From Lysobacterales bacterium (GTDB lineage Bacteria > Pseudomonadota > Gammaproteobacteria > Xanthomonadales > SZUA-36), in assembly GCA_026196445.1 (NCBI GenBank), contig JAPHTE010000312.1, positions 1 through 13,494 of the forward strand: 13,494 bases of DNA. Reading direction: 5' to 3'. Positions 5,264-13,395 of the stretch are shown here, in pieces. Below the pieces are notes generated by a model, which made no database searches, was not told the origin of the DNA, and worked only from the letters and a program-made list of their open reading frames with translations. Position numbers and translations under genes: made by a program. Positions within the stretch are counted from its first letter, which is position 1; every line of letters starts with the position of its first letter.

Positions 5264-7507
5264 ATGCGCTGGATTCAAAAAACCACGATCCGACGCGCAT
5301 TCCTGGTTCTGATTGCGATAGCGACAACGCCTGCCGTTTTGGCAGGCGTTGTTGTCTCTGACCAATCGGAATACCAGGAAGCCGTTAAAGATGCGCAGCC
5401 GGGCGACGTCATTCAGCTGGCCAATGGCATCTGGAAAGACTTCGAAATCGTCTTTACGGGCAACGGCACAGAAGACGCTCCCATTACCCTGACGGCCGAG
5501 GAAAAGGGCGAGGTCATTATTACCGGCCAATCCAACCTCAAGCTGGCCGGTGAGTACCTGGTCGTATCAGGCTTGGTTTTCAAAAATGGTTTCACACCGA
5601 CCAGCGAGGTCATCTCGTTCCGCAGCAACAAGGAACACCTGGCCAACCATTCCCGGGTCACTGAGGTCGTCATCGATAGTTTCAACAACCCCGAACGCAC
5701 CGAGACCGACTACTGGGTTTCGATCTACGGCAAGCACAACCGCTTCGACCACAACCACCTGGCCGGCAAGAGTAACAACGGCGTGACCCTGGCCGTGCGC
5801 TTAGACACTGAGACCAGCCAGCAGAATTACCATCGCATCGACCATAACTATTTTGGCCACCGCCCGATCCTGGGCTCCAACGGCGGCGAAACGATGCGTA
5901 TCGGCACCAGCCACTACTCCCTGACCGATTCTTTCACGACCGTCGAGAACAATTACTTCGAACGCTGCGACGGCGAGGTGGAGATCATCTCCAACAAGTC
6001 GGGCGGTAACGTGTTCCGCGGTAACGTGTTTTTTGAATCCCGCGGCACGCTGACCCTGCGTCACGGTAACGGCAACCTGGTCGAGAACAACGTGTTTTTT
6101 GGCAACGGTGCAGACCATACGGGCGGCATCCGCCTGATCAACAAGCGCCAGGTCATCCGTAACAATTATCTTCAGAGCCTGACGGGCACGCGTTTTGGCA
6201 GCCCGCTGACGGTCATGAACGGTGTGCCGGATTCACCGATCAACCGCTACCACCAGGTCGAGGACTCCGTCATTGAGAACAACACGCTCATAGACGTTGC
6301 GCATATCGAACTCGCGGCAGGCAGTGATGATGAACGCAGCGCGGTGCCGAAGACCACCCGTTTTGCAAATAACCTGATCTACAACAGGGACGGTAAGGAC
6401 ATCTTTACCGTACATGACGATATATCAGGCATCGATTTTGAAAACAATGTTCTGAACGAGGTTGCAGACTTCAAGATCGAACGTGGTTTTACGAGCCGGA
6501 AAGTCAGGTTGAAGCAACTACCCAATGGCTTGATGGCGCCCGTCAATGAAGACCTGGACGGCATTGGGGCGAGCCATGACCTGAAAGTGCTGAGCAGGGA
6601 TGAGACCGGCGTTGCCTGGTATCCGAAACCGGATGGCAAAGCCCGTTTCGATAGTGGTTCGACCCACGTGATCGGCGCCGACGGTGAAGCCCTGGTAAAA
6701 GCCGTTGCAGCGGCGCAGGCCGGTGACGTCATCGAACTGGCGCCGGGGCATTACCAGGTCGAGAAACTGATCCATGTCAACAAGCCGTTGACCATCCGCT
6801 CAAGCAGTGAGACACGGCCCACTATTGAGTTTGAACGCACCGCGCTGTTCGAAATAGAGCAGGGAGGAGCCTTGAAACTGCAGGGCCTGGTGATGGACGG
6901 CAGCAGCGCGCCGGATACAGCGGGCAACGCCGTGGTGCGCACCAGCCGTTACTCGATGCTCGGTTCCTATGACCTGCTGCTCGATGATTGCGTGGTCAGG
7001 GACCTGGACGTTAATCATTCGTTCAATTTCCTGACAGTAGCAAAGAGCACTTTTGCCGACCACATCTCTATCCGGGATTCCGTTTTCTCGGATGTCACCG
7101 GCGCGGTGCTACAACTGGACAAGGAAACGGATGACCTCGGTTTGTATAACGTCGAGTACGTTGACATTACCGGATCAACGTTCACTGACATTGGTAAGAC
7201 TCTGTTGTCTGCTTATCGTGGTGGCACGGATGAGAGTACTTTCGGACCGCATGTCAACATCAGTAACAACGAGCTGAATTCAGTCGGAAACAACAAGCGC
7301 AACAAAACCGGCGCGTCTGTTTATATGTTGGGTGTCCAGTTGGCGGATATTTTCAATAACGAGTTCGTTGACAGCAAACCTGTGCGTGCGATGCTGACCG
7401 TTGGTGACCCGGTCACCACGATCATTGGTAATTCATTCAAAAATACGCCCGCGCCCGAAATCCTTAATGGCCAGGCGATACTGCGCGACAACACGGTGAA
7501 CCAATGA
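5264..7507 (+). CDS. Secreted two-domain PL6 alginate lyase
   Basis: Family PL6 (chondroitinase B-like) lyase, a right-handed parallel beta helix that cleaves alginate by a calcium-assisted elimination. The signal peptide is residues 1-27 (cut after AVLA). The N-terminal helix (about 28-405) has the catalytic set N206, E238, E240, K245 and R266. Their spacing is the same as I recall for AlyGC (N181, E213, E215, K220, R241), with E/E/N binding calcium, Lys as base and Arg as acid. A linker leads to a second beta helix (about 465-747) that starts with a sequence like that of the first: AVKDAQPGDVIQLANG at 40-55 against AVAAAQAGDVIELAPG at 480-495. This two-helix form of about 750 residues is the AlyGC-like type. 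The ribosome-binding site is weak, and a strong hairpin lies in the signal-peptide coding region. It overlaps the PL17 start by 4 nt. Family assignment is firm; endo or exo mode and M/G preference cannot be told. Confidence 0.95.
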   Translation: MRWIQKTTIRRAFLVLIAIATTPAVLAGVVVSDQSEYQEAVKDAQPGDVIQLANGIWKDFEIVFTGNGTEDAPITLTAEEKGEVIITGQSNLKLAGEYLVVSGLVFKNGFTPTSEVISFRSNKEHLANHSRVTEVVIDSFNNPERTETDYWVSIYGKHNRFDHNHLAGKSNNGVTLAVRLDTETSQQNYHRIDHNYFGHRPILGSNGGETMRIGTSHYSLTDSFTTVENNYFERCDGEVEIISNKSGGNVFRGNVFFESRGTLTLRHGNGNLVENNVFFGNGADHTGGIRLINKRQVIRNNYLQSLTGTRFGSPLTVMNGVPDSPINRYHQVEDSVIENNTLIDVAHIELAAGSDDERSAVPKTTRFANNLIYNRDGKDIFTVHDDISGIDFENNVLNEVADFKIERGFTSRKVRLKQLPNGLMAPVNEDLDGIGASHDLKVLSRDETGVAWYPKPDGKARFDSGSTHVIGADGEALVKAVAAAQAGDVIELAPGHYQVEKLIHVNKPLTIRSSSETRPTIEFERTALFEIEQGGALKLQGLVMDGSSAPDTAGNAVVRTSRYSMLGSYDLLLDDCVVRDLDVNHSFNFLTVAKSTFADHISIRDSVFSDVTGAVLQLDKETDDLGLYNVEYVDITGSTFTDIGKTLLSAYRGGTDESTFGPHVNISNNELNSVGNNKRNKTGASVYMLGVQLADIFNNEFVDSKPVRAMLTVGDPVTTIIGNSFKNTPAPEILNGQAILRDNTVNQ
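5324..5352 (+). promoter_or_regulatory. Strong intragenic RNA hairpin at the start of the PL6 gene
   Basis: ACAACGCCTGCC (5324-5335) and GGCAGGCGTTGT (5341-5352) form a perfect 12-bp stem with a GTTTT loop. The stem can be extended by three pairs that include G-U wobbles. It lies 60 nt into the PL6 coding sequence, over the end of the signal peptide. There is no true U tract after it (TGTCTCTG follows), so it is not a typical terminator. It could pause ribosomes during export, protect or cut the mRNA between the receptor and lyase parts, or act as an attenuator. Confidence 0.55.
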
Positions 7508-9681
7508 CATTGCGCCGCGTCGCGCTGTTTTTGTTGTTACTGCTGGCCGTGCCGGCGCTGGCGGGCACCGAACGCCCGCGCCTGCTGATGTCTGCTGACG
7601 ATGTTGCCCTGATCAAGGCCTCGCCGGCCTTGCCTGGCGAGTTTAGCCGTGCTGTCGAAAACGCGAAGAAATCTGTCGAACCGTTCCTGCAGGCGCTACC
7701 CGACATTCCGTTTCCAAAAGACGCCGGCGGCGGTTATACACACGAGCAGCACAAGCGCAACTCGGTGTTGATCCTCAACGCCGGCATCCTCTACCAACTG
7801 ACCGGGGAGGAAGCCCATGCAAAACTTGTGCGGGATATGCTCACAGCTTATGCCGACATGTACCCGGCGTTGCCAGAGCACCCGGAGAAGAAAAACCAGG
7901 CACCGGGCAAGCTGTTCTGGCAGTCCCTCAACGAGGCGGTTTGGCTGGTTACCAGTATCCAGGGCTATGATGCTGTCTACGCCACGCTGAGTGACGCTGA
8001 AAGGGACCACATCGAGAACGAGCTGTTTCGCCCGATGGTGTCGTTTCTGTCGGACCAGGCGCCCCAGACCTTCGACCGCATTCACAATCACGGTACCTGG
8101 GCGGTGGCGGCTGTCGGCATGACCGGCTACGTGCTTGACGAACCGGAATGGGTCGAGAAGGCCCTGTATGGCTTGAAGAAGGACGGTAGCGCCGGTTTTG
8201 TCCGCCAAATGGACGAGTTGTTCTCGCCTGACGGTTATTACAGCGAAGGTCCATATTACCAGCGCTACGCATTGATGCCATTCATGCTGTTCGCCAAGGT
8301 TATAGAGCGCAACGAACCAGAGCGTAAAATCTTCGAGCACCGTGACGGGATACTGTTGAAGGCGGTGGATACCGCGATCCAGCTGAGTTATGGCGGATAT
8401 TTTTTTCCGGTTAACGACGCGATAAAGGACAAGGGCCTGGACACCATCGAACTGTGTTACGGCGTATCGATCGCTTTTGCGCTAACAGGGGATACAGGGT
8501 TGCTGCCGATCGCGGACTACCAGGGCAGGGTGGTACTGACCGGTGACGGTTTCCGCCTCGCACAAGCGTTGGAGGCTGGCAGGGCCGAGCCGTTTGAATT
8601 CAGGTCCATGCAGTTGCGCGACGGCCCGGACGGGGATCGGGGTGCACTCGCCATCCTGCGAACCTCCAGTGAGCCCGGCCACCAGGCGCTGGTTTTCAAA
8701 GCCACCGGACAGGGTCTCGGCCACGGGCATTTCGACCGCCTGGCGTGGCTGTTTTACGACAACGGCCGCGAGGTGATACCGGATTACGGCGCCGCGAGAT
8801 TTTTAAACGTGGTCGAAAAAGACGGCGGCCGTTACCTTGCCGAGAACAAGACCTGGGCCAAGCAGAGCATCGCGCACAATACGCTGGTCGTCGATCAAAC
8901 CAGCCATTTTGGCGGCGACTGGCGCAAGGGAGAGGAAATACCGACCGAGCCGCTGGTTTTCGATCGCGGCGATAATCTGGACATCACCGCCGCACGCATG
9001 CCGGGCGCCTACGAGGGAGTTTCCTTCACGCGTTCGATGGCGTTGTTGAAGGGTGAGCAATTCGCGAAGCCGGTGGTGTTGGATGTGCTCAAGGTGACAG
9101 CGGAAGACCCGCACCAGTATGACCTGCCACTGTACTTCAAGGGCCAGCTGACTTACGTGAGCCACCTACTCGAGGCCGCCACGAAAACAATGCGGGCGCT
9201 TGGCGGTGACCACGGTTACCAGCACCTGTGGCTGCGGGCCACGGCGAAGGTCGCTGCCGGTGAAACACTGAGGGTGACCTGGATCAACGCCAGCCGTTTT
9301 TACAGCTACACGGTTCTCGCGCGAGCGCCGATGGAGGCGTTATTCGTGGAAACCGGGGCCAATGACCCCGATTTCAACCTGCGCCGTGAGCAGGGATTGA
9401 TCCTGCGGGTCAAAGACGCGTCCGATTACACTTTCGTGTCGCTGCTCGAGCCGCATGGCGAGTACAACGGCTCCAGGGAATTCACGGTCGCCAGCGCCAG
9501 CCTCATCAAGGATTTCAGCGCGCACGCAGCGGATGGCCTGGACCTGGTCCACATCACCAGCGCCGGCGTCAAAACAAGCGTTGCCTTGTCGCACGATGCC
9601 GACCCGACAAATGCGCACGCGATTGAAGGTGATGGGAAGAATTACCGGTGGGTGGGTTATTACCATCTGTTCGAGGAATGA
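7504..9681 (+). CDS. PL17 oligoalginate lyase (exolyase) with heparinase II/III-like domain
   Basis: Exo-acting lyase that releases unsaturated monouronate from alginate oligomers, probably in the periplasm. Residues 1-20 are a short Sec signal peptide (cut near ALA/G) with no lipobox. An alpha/alpha toroid (about 25-370) is followed by a beta-sandwich heparinase II/III-like domain (about 375-725). Candidate catalytic residues are N195 and H196 (RIHNHGTW), Y252 (GPYYQRYA), the H407/H409 pair (GLGHGHFD) and Y444. Their positions are all offset by about six from those I recall for Alg17C of Saccharophagus degradans (N201, H202, Y258, H415, Y450), which supports both family and activity. Length, 725 residues, is typical. 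The start codon overlaps the PL6 stop as ATGA, so translation is probably coupled and the two lyases are made together. Its product feeds KdgF, encoded 19 nt downstream. Confidence 0.95.
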   Translation: MTLRRVALFLLLLLAVPALAGTERPRLLMSADDVALIKASPALPGEFSRAVENAKKSVEPFLQALPDIPFPKDAGGGYTHEQHKRNSVLILNAGILYQLTGEEAHAKLVRDMLTAYADMYPALPEHPEKKNQAPGKLFWQSLNEAVWLVTSIQGYDAVYATLSDAERDHIENELFRPMVSFLSDQAPQTFDRIHNHGTWAVAAVGMTGYVLDEPEWVEKALYGLKKDGSAGFVRQMDELFSPDGYYSEGPYYQRYALMPFMLFAKVIERNEPERKIFEHRDGILLKAVDTAIQLSYGGYFFPVNDAIKDKGLDTIELCYGVSIAFALTGDTGLLPIADYQGRVVLTGDGFRLAQALEAGRAEPFEFRSMQLRDGPDGDRGALAILRTSSEPGHQALVFKATGQGLGHGHFDRLAWLFYDNGREVIPDYGAARFLNVVEKDGGRYLAENKTWAKQSIAHNTLVVDQTSHFGGDWRKGEEIPTEPLVFDRGDNLDITAARMPGAYEGVSFTRSMALLKGEQFAKPVVLDVLKVTAEDPHQYDLPLYFKGQLTYVSHLLEAATKTMRALGGDHGYQHLWLRATAKVAAGETLRVTWINASRFYSYTVLARAPMEALFVETGANDPDFNLRREQGLILRVKDASDYTFVSLLEPHGEYNGSREFTVASASLIKDFSAHAADGLDLVHITSAGVKTSVALSHDADPTNAHAIEGDGKNYRWVGYYHLFEE

Positions 9682-9700
9682 ATAAAGTGAGCGATACGAC

Positions 9701-10051
9701 ATGAAACACCAGAGCAAGCAATTCCTGTTTGGCGAAGAAGAAACAGTTGAAGATGTCGGTGGAGGGATTAAGCGCCAGATACTCGGTTACGAAGATTCCC
9801 TGATGCTGGCCAGGGCGTCATTCGACGAGGGTTCCGTCGGTTATACCCATGCCCATCCACACGCGCAGCTTGCCTACGTGGAAAGCGGTGCTTTCGAGTT
9901 TACGATCGGTGATGAAACAATGACGTTGAAGCAGGGTGACTGCGCTTACATTCCGTCCGGTGTCGAACACGGCGCGGTGTGCCGTGAAGCTGGCGTATTG
10001 CTCGACATTTTCAGCCCCATGCGGGAAGACTTTCTTACGGAGAACAAATAG
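9701..10051 (+). CDS. kdgF: KdgF cupin, converts unsaturated monouronate to DEH
   Basis: A small single-domain cupin without signal peptide, hence cytoplasmic. KdgF speeds ring opening of 4,5-unsaturated monouronates from alginate or pectin to the linear ketouronate DEH (DKI for pectin). The metal-binding pattern is clear: H50, H52 and Q56 in THAHPHAQ and H90 in SGVEHGA. D102, F104 and R108 in DIFSPMR fall at the positions I recall as active-site residues in characterised KdgF. The 116-residue length is normal. It sits between the PL17 gene, which makes its substrate, and the SDR gene, which would use its product. That order supports KdgF over an anonymous cupin. A GTGAG sequence upstream of the ATG may serve as ribosome-binding site. 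Confidence 0.92.
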   Translation: MKHQSKQFLFGEEETVEDVGGGIKRQILGYEDSLMLARASFDEGSVGYTHAHPHAQLAYVESGAFEFTIGDETMTLKQGDCAYIPSGVEHGAVCREAGVLLDIFSPMREDFLTENK

Positions 10052-10132
10052 TCGTGGATACCAGGGACCGCGTTGAGCCTGTCCCCGTAAAACAGCTATG
10101 TGTAAATGTTTGGGTAGAGAACAGGATAGATC

Positions 10133-10885
10133 ATGAGATTCAAAGGTAAAGTGGCTGTCGTCACGGGGGGCGCCCGTGATATCGGCAGAGCGGTATCGGT
10201 TAAGTTGGCGGCCGAAGGCGCCAGGACCGTTCTCAACTATTACGAGAGCGAAGAGCAGGCCGCAGATACCGTTAAGGCCATACATGCGACCGGTGGTGAG
10301 GCCATTGCGGTTGGCGGTGATATGACCAGGCAGGAAGACGTCGACACCCTGGTTGCCGAGGCCGTCAAGGCGTATGGTGACAAGATCAATATCCTGGTAA
10401 ACGTGGTCGGTGGGCTGGTGGCACGCAAGACACTGGAGGAAGTGGACCTCGAGTTTTTCGAATTCGTCACGAAACTGAATTACACAAGCACCTTTATGGT
10501 GACCAAGGCTTTTGTACCCCTGATGGGTGACGGTGCTTCGATCGTCAATTTCGCATCCCAGGCCGCCCGTGACGGCGGTGGCCCGGGCGCGTGGGTCTAC
10601 GCATCGTCCAAGGGCGCCATCATGACCATGACTCGCGGTCTGGCCAGGGAACTGGGCCCACAGGGCATCCGTGTGAACGCCCTGTGTCCGGGCATGATCG
10701 CCACGACCTTCCACGATACTTTCACCAAGGACCAGGTACGCGCCAATGTCGCTGCCGGAACACCCTTGAGACGTGAAGGCGTGGCGGCAGAAGTGGCTGA
10801 TGCGGTCGCCTACCTGGCGTCTGATGAATCCAGTTTCCTGACCGGCGTCAACCTGGACATCAACGGCGGCCTGTTCTTCTCCTGA
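10133..10885 (+). CDS. SDR-family oxidoreductase, probable DEH reductase
   Basis: Classical short-chain dehydrogenase/reductase of 250 residues. The cofactor motif TGGARDIG is at 11-18, NVVG (in place of NNAG) at 90-93, and the catalytic residues are N116, S142, Y156 and K160 (YASSK). The likely reaction is reduction of DEH to 2-keto-3-deoxygluconate (KDG), as for the SDR enzymes A1-R and A1-R' of Sphingomonas. The reason is its place between kdgF and kdgK; sequence alone only says SDR. A basic R15 in the glycine motif and no acidic residue directly at the end of strand 2 (VLNYYESEEQA, as in FabG) suggest NADPH preference. AGGA at 10123-10126 is a good ribosome-binding site, 6 nt before the ATG. 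The 81-nt gap before it holds no other gene. Confidence 0.9.
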   Translation: MRFKGKVAVVTGGARDIGRAVSVKLAAEGARTVLNYYESEEQAADTVKAIHATGGEAIAVGGDMTRQEDVDTLVAEAVKAYGDKINILVNVVGGLVARKTLEEVDLEFFEFVTKLNYTSTFMVTKAFVPLMGDGASIVNFASQAARDGGGPGAWVYASSKGAIMTMTRGLARELGPQGIRVNALCPGMIATTFHDTFTKDQVRANVAAGTPLRREGVAAEVADAVAYLASDESSFLTGVNLDINGGLFFS

Positions 10886-10930
10886 TGGCAGTAGCAATAA
10901 TTGAGCAAGGAAATATAAGGAAGGTAAATC

Positions 10931-11959
10931 GTGTCTGAGTTCATCACATTTGGCGAAATCATGTTGCGGCTCAAAACACCGGGCCACGAGCGCTTTTTCC
11001 AGTCACCCACTTTCGAGGCCACCTTTGGCGGTGGTGAGGCCAACGTGGCCGTGGCGCTGTCCAACTACGGACTCGATGCTGGATTTGTTACGGCATTGCC
11101 TGACAACGACATTGGTGAAGCAGCGATCCGTGAACTGCGCAGTTTTGCAGTCGATACAACACAGATCCGCCGTTCGGGCGACCGTGTGGGTATCTATTTT
11201 ATCGAGGCCGGCGCCAACCAGCGTCCTTCCAAGGTGGTCTATGACCGCGCGGCGTCCTCGATTTGTGAATGCGGCCCGGGTGATTTTGACTGGGACGGTA
11301 TTTTCAAGGGCGTGGAATGGTTCCATATCACGGGTATCACGCCGGCGCTGAGCCAGTCCGCTGCCGACCTCAGCCTCGAGGCGGTCAAGGCGGCCAGGAC
11401 CCATGGCGTGACGGTGTCCTGCGATTTCAATTTCCGTGGCAAGCTATGGAAATACGGCAAGACCGCACCCGAGGTCATGACCGAACTGGTCAGGTACGTC
11501 GATGTGGGTATCGCCAACGAAGAGGACTGCCAGAAGTCGCTGGGCATTACTGCGGATGTACAGGTGGAAAGCGGTGAACTGGATACCCGCAAATATGAAG
11601 CCCTGAGTGAGAAAGTCCTGGGAGTGTTCCCGAATATGTCGGTGATCGCGATTACCCTGCGTGAATCGCGCAGCGCGGATACCAATGGCTGGTCGGCCTG
11701 CCTGCGCGACAAGAGTGGCTTCTACCTGTCACGGAAATACGAAATTACCGACATTATCGACCGGGTCGGTGGCGGCGACAGCTTTGCCTCGGCGCTGATT
11801 TACGGCCTGAACAGTTACGAGGACCGGCAGAACGCACTCGAGTTTGCCGTGGCGGGCAGTTGCCTGAAACACTCCATTCTCGGTGATTTCAACCGGGTAA
11901 GCGTGGCTGAGGTTGAAAAGCTGATGGGTGGCGACGCTTCCGGTCGGGTCCAGCGTTAG
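10931..11959 (+). CDS. kdgK: 2-keto-3-deoxygluconate kinase (PfkB family)
   Basis: PfkB/ribokinase-family sugar kinase that phosphorylates KDG to KDPG with ATP, the last alginate-specific step before Entner-Doudoroff aldolase cleavage. N-terminal substrate motif GGGEANVAVALSNYG is at 33-47. The second PfkB signature is DRVGGGDSFASALIYGL at 277-293 with D283 as catalytic base; the Gly-Gly-Gly-Asp form in place of Gly-Ala-Gly-Asp makes the anion hole. The length of 342 residues is normal. The start is GTG, chosen because an excellent AAGGAAGG ribosome-binding site (10917-10924) ends 6 nt upstream and the protein begins with the usual strand FITFGEIMLRL. KDG as substrate follows from the neighbours (kdgF and DEH reductase upstream); a fructokinase-like role is less likely. 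Confidence 0.92.
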   Translation: MSEFITFGEIMLRLKTPGHERFFQSPTFEATFGGGEANVAVALSNYGLDAGFVTALPDNDIGEAAIRELRSFAVDTTQIRRSGDRVGIYFIEAGANQRPSKVVYDRAASSICECGPGDFDWDGIFKGVEWFHITGITPALSQSAADLSLEAVKAARTHGVTVSCDFNFRGKLWKYGKTAPEVMTELVRYVDVGIANEEDCQKSLGITADVQVESGELDTRKYEALSEKVLGVFPNMSVIAITLRESRSADTNGWSACLRDKSGFYLSRKYEITDIIDRVGGGDSFASALIYGLNSYEDRQNALEFAVAGSCLKHSILGDFNRVSVAEVEKLMGGDASGRVQR

Positions 11960-11999
11960 CGCATATTGCAGGTAACCGACACAACGTGTAACGCCTGAA

Positions 12000-12010
12000 C
12001 CAATGATTGG
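12000..12010. repeat. Short palindrome upstream of the transporter gene
   Basis: CCAAT-G-ATTGG is a perfect 5+1+5 inverted repeat in the 83-nt gap between kdgK and the transporter gene. It resembles the ATTGG cores of the divergent control region but with half-sites in the opposite arrangement. No -35/-10 pair is evident beside it. It may be a weak internal regulatory site or chance. Confidence 0.25.
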
Positions 12011-12042
12011 CGATCTGTTGATTATCCAGAGGGATAAAAATA

Positions 12043-13341
12043 ATGAAACTTAAAAATTTGCGTTGGTGGGTGATTGTATTGATCGCGCTTGCCACGGTTA
12101 TTAACTATATCGATCGCCAATCGCTTAGCGTGCTGTGGCCGGAAATCGTCAAGGACCTGTTCCCTGACGAGTCTGCTTTTGAGCGTAAGCAAATCTACGC
12201 AAATATCTCGATCATATTCGTGTTTTCCTATGCGTTTGGCCAGGCCATATTCGGCAAGATATTTGACTGGATTGGTACGCGTTTGGGTTTCGTCCTGTCC
12301 ATTGGCGTCTGGTCCATTGCAACAGCCCTGCACGCAGTTGCGCAAGGCGTTATCAGCTTTAGCATTGTTCGTTCTGTATTGGGTGTGGCTGAGGCCGGTA
12401 ACTGGCCGGGCGCTGCCAAGAGTAACGCGGAGTGGTTCCCAACCAAGGAGCGAGCCCTGGCGCAGGGCATCTTCAACTCTGGCGCGGCCATCGGTGGCAT
12501 CATCTCGATTCCCATGATCGCGTTCATGACTATTTTCTTCGGCTGGAAAATGGTCTTTATCCTGGTGGGTTTGATCGGCCTGTTGTGGCTCATCCCCTGG
12601 CTGGTGTTGGTCAAGGCGCCGCCGAAGTCTCACCCCTGGCTCACAGATGAAGAGCGTGAGTATATTCTGACGGGTCAGAAAAATACTGAACACGAGGGAG
12701 ATACTGAAGAAGATGAGTACGTTCCAACAACGGCCGGAATACTTTCGCACAAGCAAAGCTGGGGGGTCATCATTGCCTCTGCGGCCATCGACCCGATCTG
12801 GTGGCTGTTCGTTTTCTGGATACCGATTTACCTGAATGAAGTGTATGGAATGGATGTGAAATCTATCGGCATATACGGCTGGGTGCCATATGTGGGCGCA
12901 ATGCTCGGTGCATGGTTTGGCGGCATCCTGGCGCAGAATCGTATGAAGGCTGGCTGGAACGTCAACAAGACCCGTAAGTTCACCATTACCTTGGGTTGCC
13001 TGATCATGTTGCCTGCCCTGTTGGCGATGGCGAATCCGGGCGCACCCGTGGTAGCGGTACTGATCATGGCCGTGATCCTGTTTGGTTTTCAGACTGCCAT
13101 TGGTAATGTCCAGACATTACCGGCTGATTTATTCAGTGGCAAAACGGTTGGCACACTGGCCGGTATGTCAGGTATGGCGGCCAAACTCGGCGCTGTCGGC
13201 CTGACGTCACTGGTGCCGTGGTTGACCGCTGACGGTAACTATTCGTCTGCCTTTGTCATCGGTGCTTCCCTGGCCATACTTGCGATGGCGTCCATCTGGA
13301 TTCTTATTCCAAGAGTAGAGCGGGTGAAACCCAAGCACTGA
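12043..13341 (+). CDS. MFS transporter of the anion:cation symporter (ExuT-like) type
   Basis: Inner-membrane permease of 432 residues with about 12 hydrophobic segments and a long charged central loop (about 210-240, QKNTEHEGDTEEDEY). The first segment carries NYIDRQSLSVLWP (20-32), the hallmark of the anion:cation symporter family that includes hexuronate (ExuT) and galactonate (DgoT) permeases; the AEAGNWPGAAKSNAEWFP stretch (115-132) is also typical. The likely role is proton-coupled uptake of unsaturated monouronate or DEH released in the periplasm by PL17. The substrate is inferred from the locus and could extend to other uronates. An AGAGGG ribosome-binding site lies about 10 nt before the ATG. 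The 83-nt gap after kdgK holds no gene; it has an 11-bp palindrome, CCAATGATTGG (12000-12010). Confidence 0.93.
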   Translation: MKLKNLRWWVIVLIALATVINYIDRQSLSVLWPEIVKDLFPDESAFERKQIYANISIIFVFSYAFGQAIFGKIFDWIGTRLGFVLSIGVWSIATALHAVAQGVISFSIVRSVLGVAEAGNWPGAAKSNAEWFPTKERALAQGIFNSGAAIGGIISIPMIAFMTIFFGWKMVFILVGLIGLLWLIPWLVLVKAPPKSHPWLTDEEREYILTGQKNTEHEGDTEEDEYVPTTAGILSHKQSWGVIIASAAIDPIWWLFVFWIPIYLNEVYGMDVKSIGIYGWVPYVGAMLGAWFGGILAQNRMKAGWNVNKTRKFTITLGCLIMLPALLAMANPGAPVVAVLIMAVILFGFQTAIGNVQTLPADLFSGKTVGTLAGMSGMAAKLGAVGLTSLVPWLTADGNYSSAFVIGASLAILAMASIWILIPRVERVKPKH

Positions 13342-13395
13342 GTTGAAAACAAGCAAATTTTTTTTACACAAACGAATCATTTTTAGGAGTCAGAC

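Noticed and set aside
6000..6110. Repeated GGTAACGTGTT-type words in the PL6 gene
   Set aside because: They encode the repeated Asn-Val-Phe-Phe turns of the beta helix and need no other explanation.
10066..10087. Inverted repeat GGGAC...GTCCC between kdgF and the SDR gene
   Set aside because: The stem is only 5 bp with a 12-nt loop and is followed by no T tract, so it is not a credible terminator.
9818..10987. 389-codon minus-strand frame across kdgF, the SDR gene and kdgK
   Set aside because: It covers three well-supported genes and their spacers on the opposite strand and has no recognisable motif.
13360..13370. Run of T after the transporter gene
   Set aside because: No stem precedes the T run, and a new gene with a good ribosome-binding site follows at once in the same direction, so I do not call a terminator.
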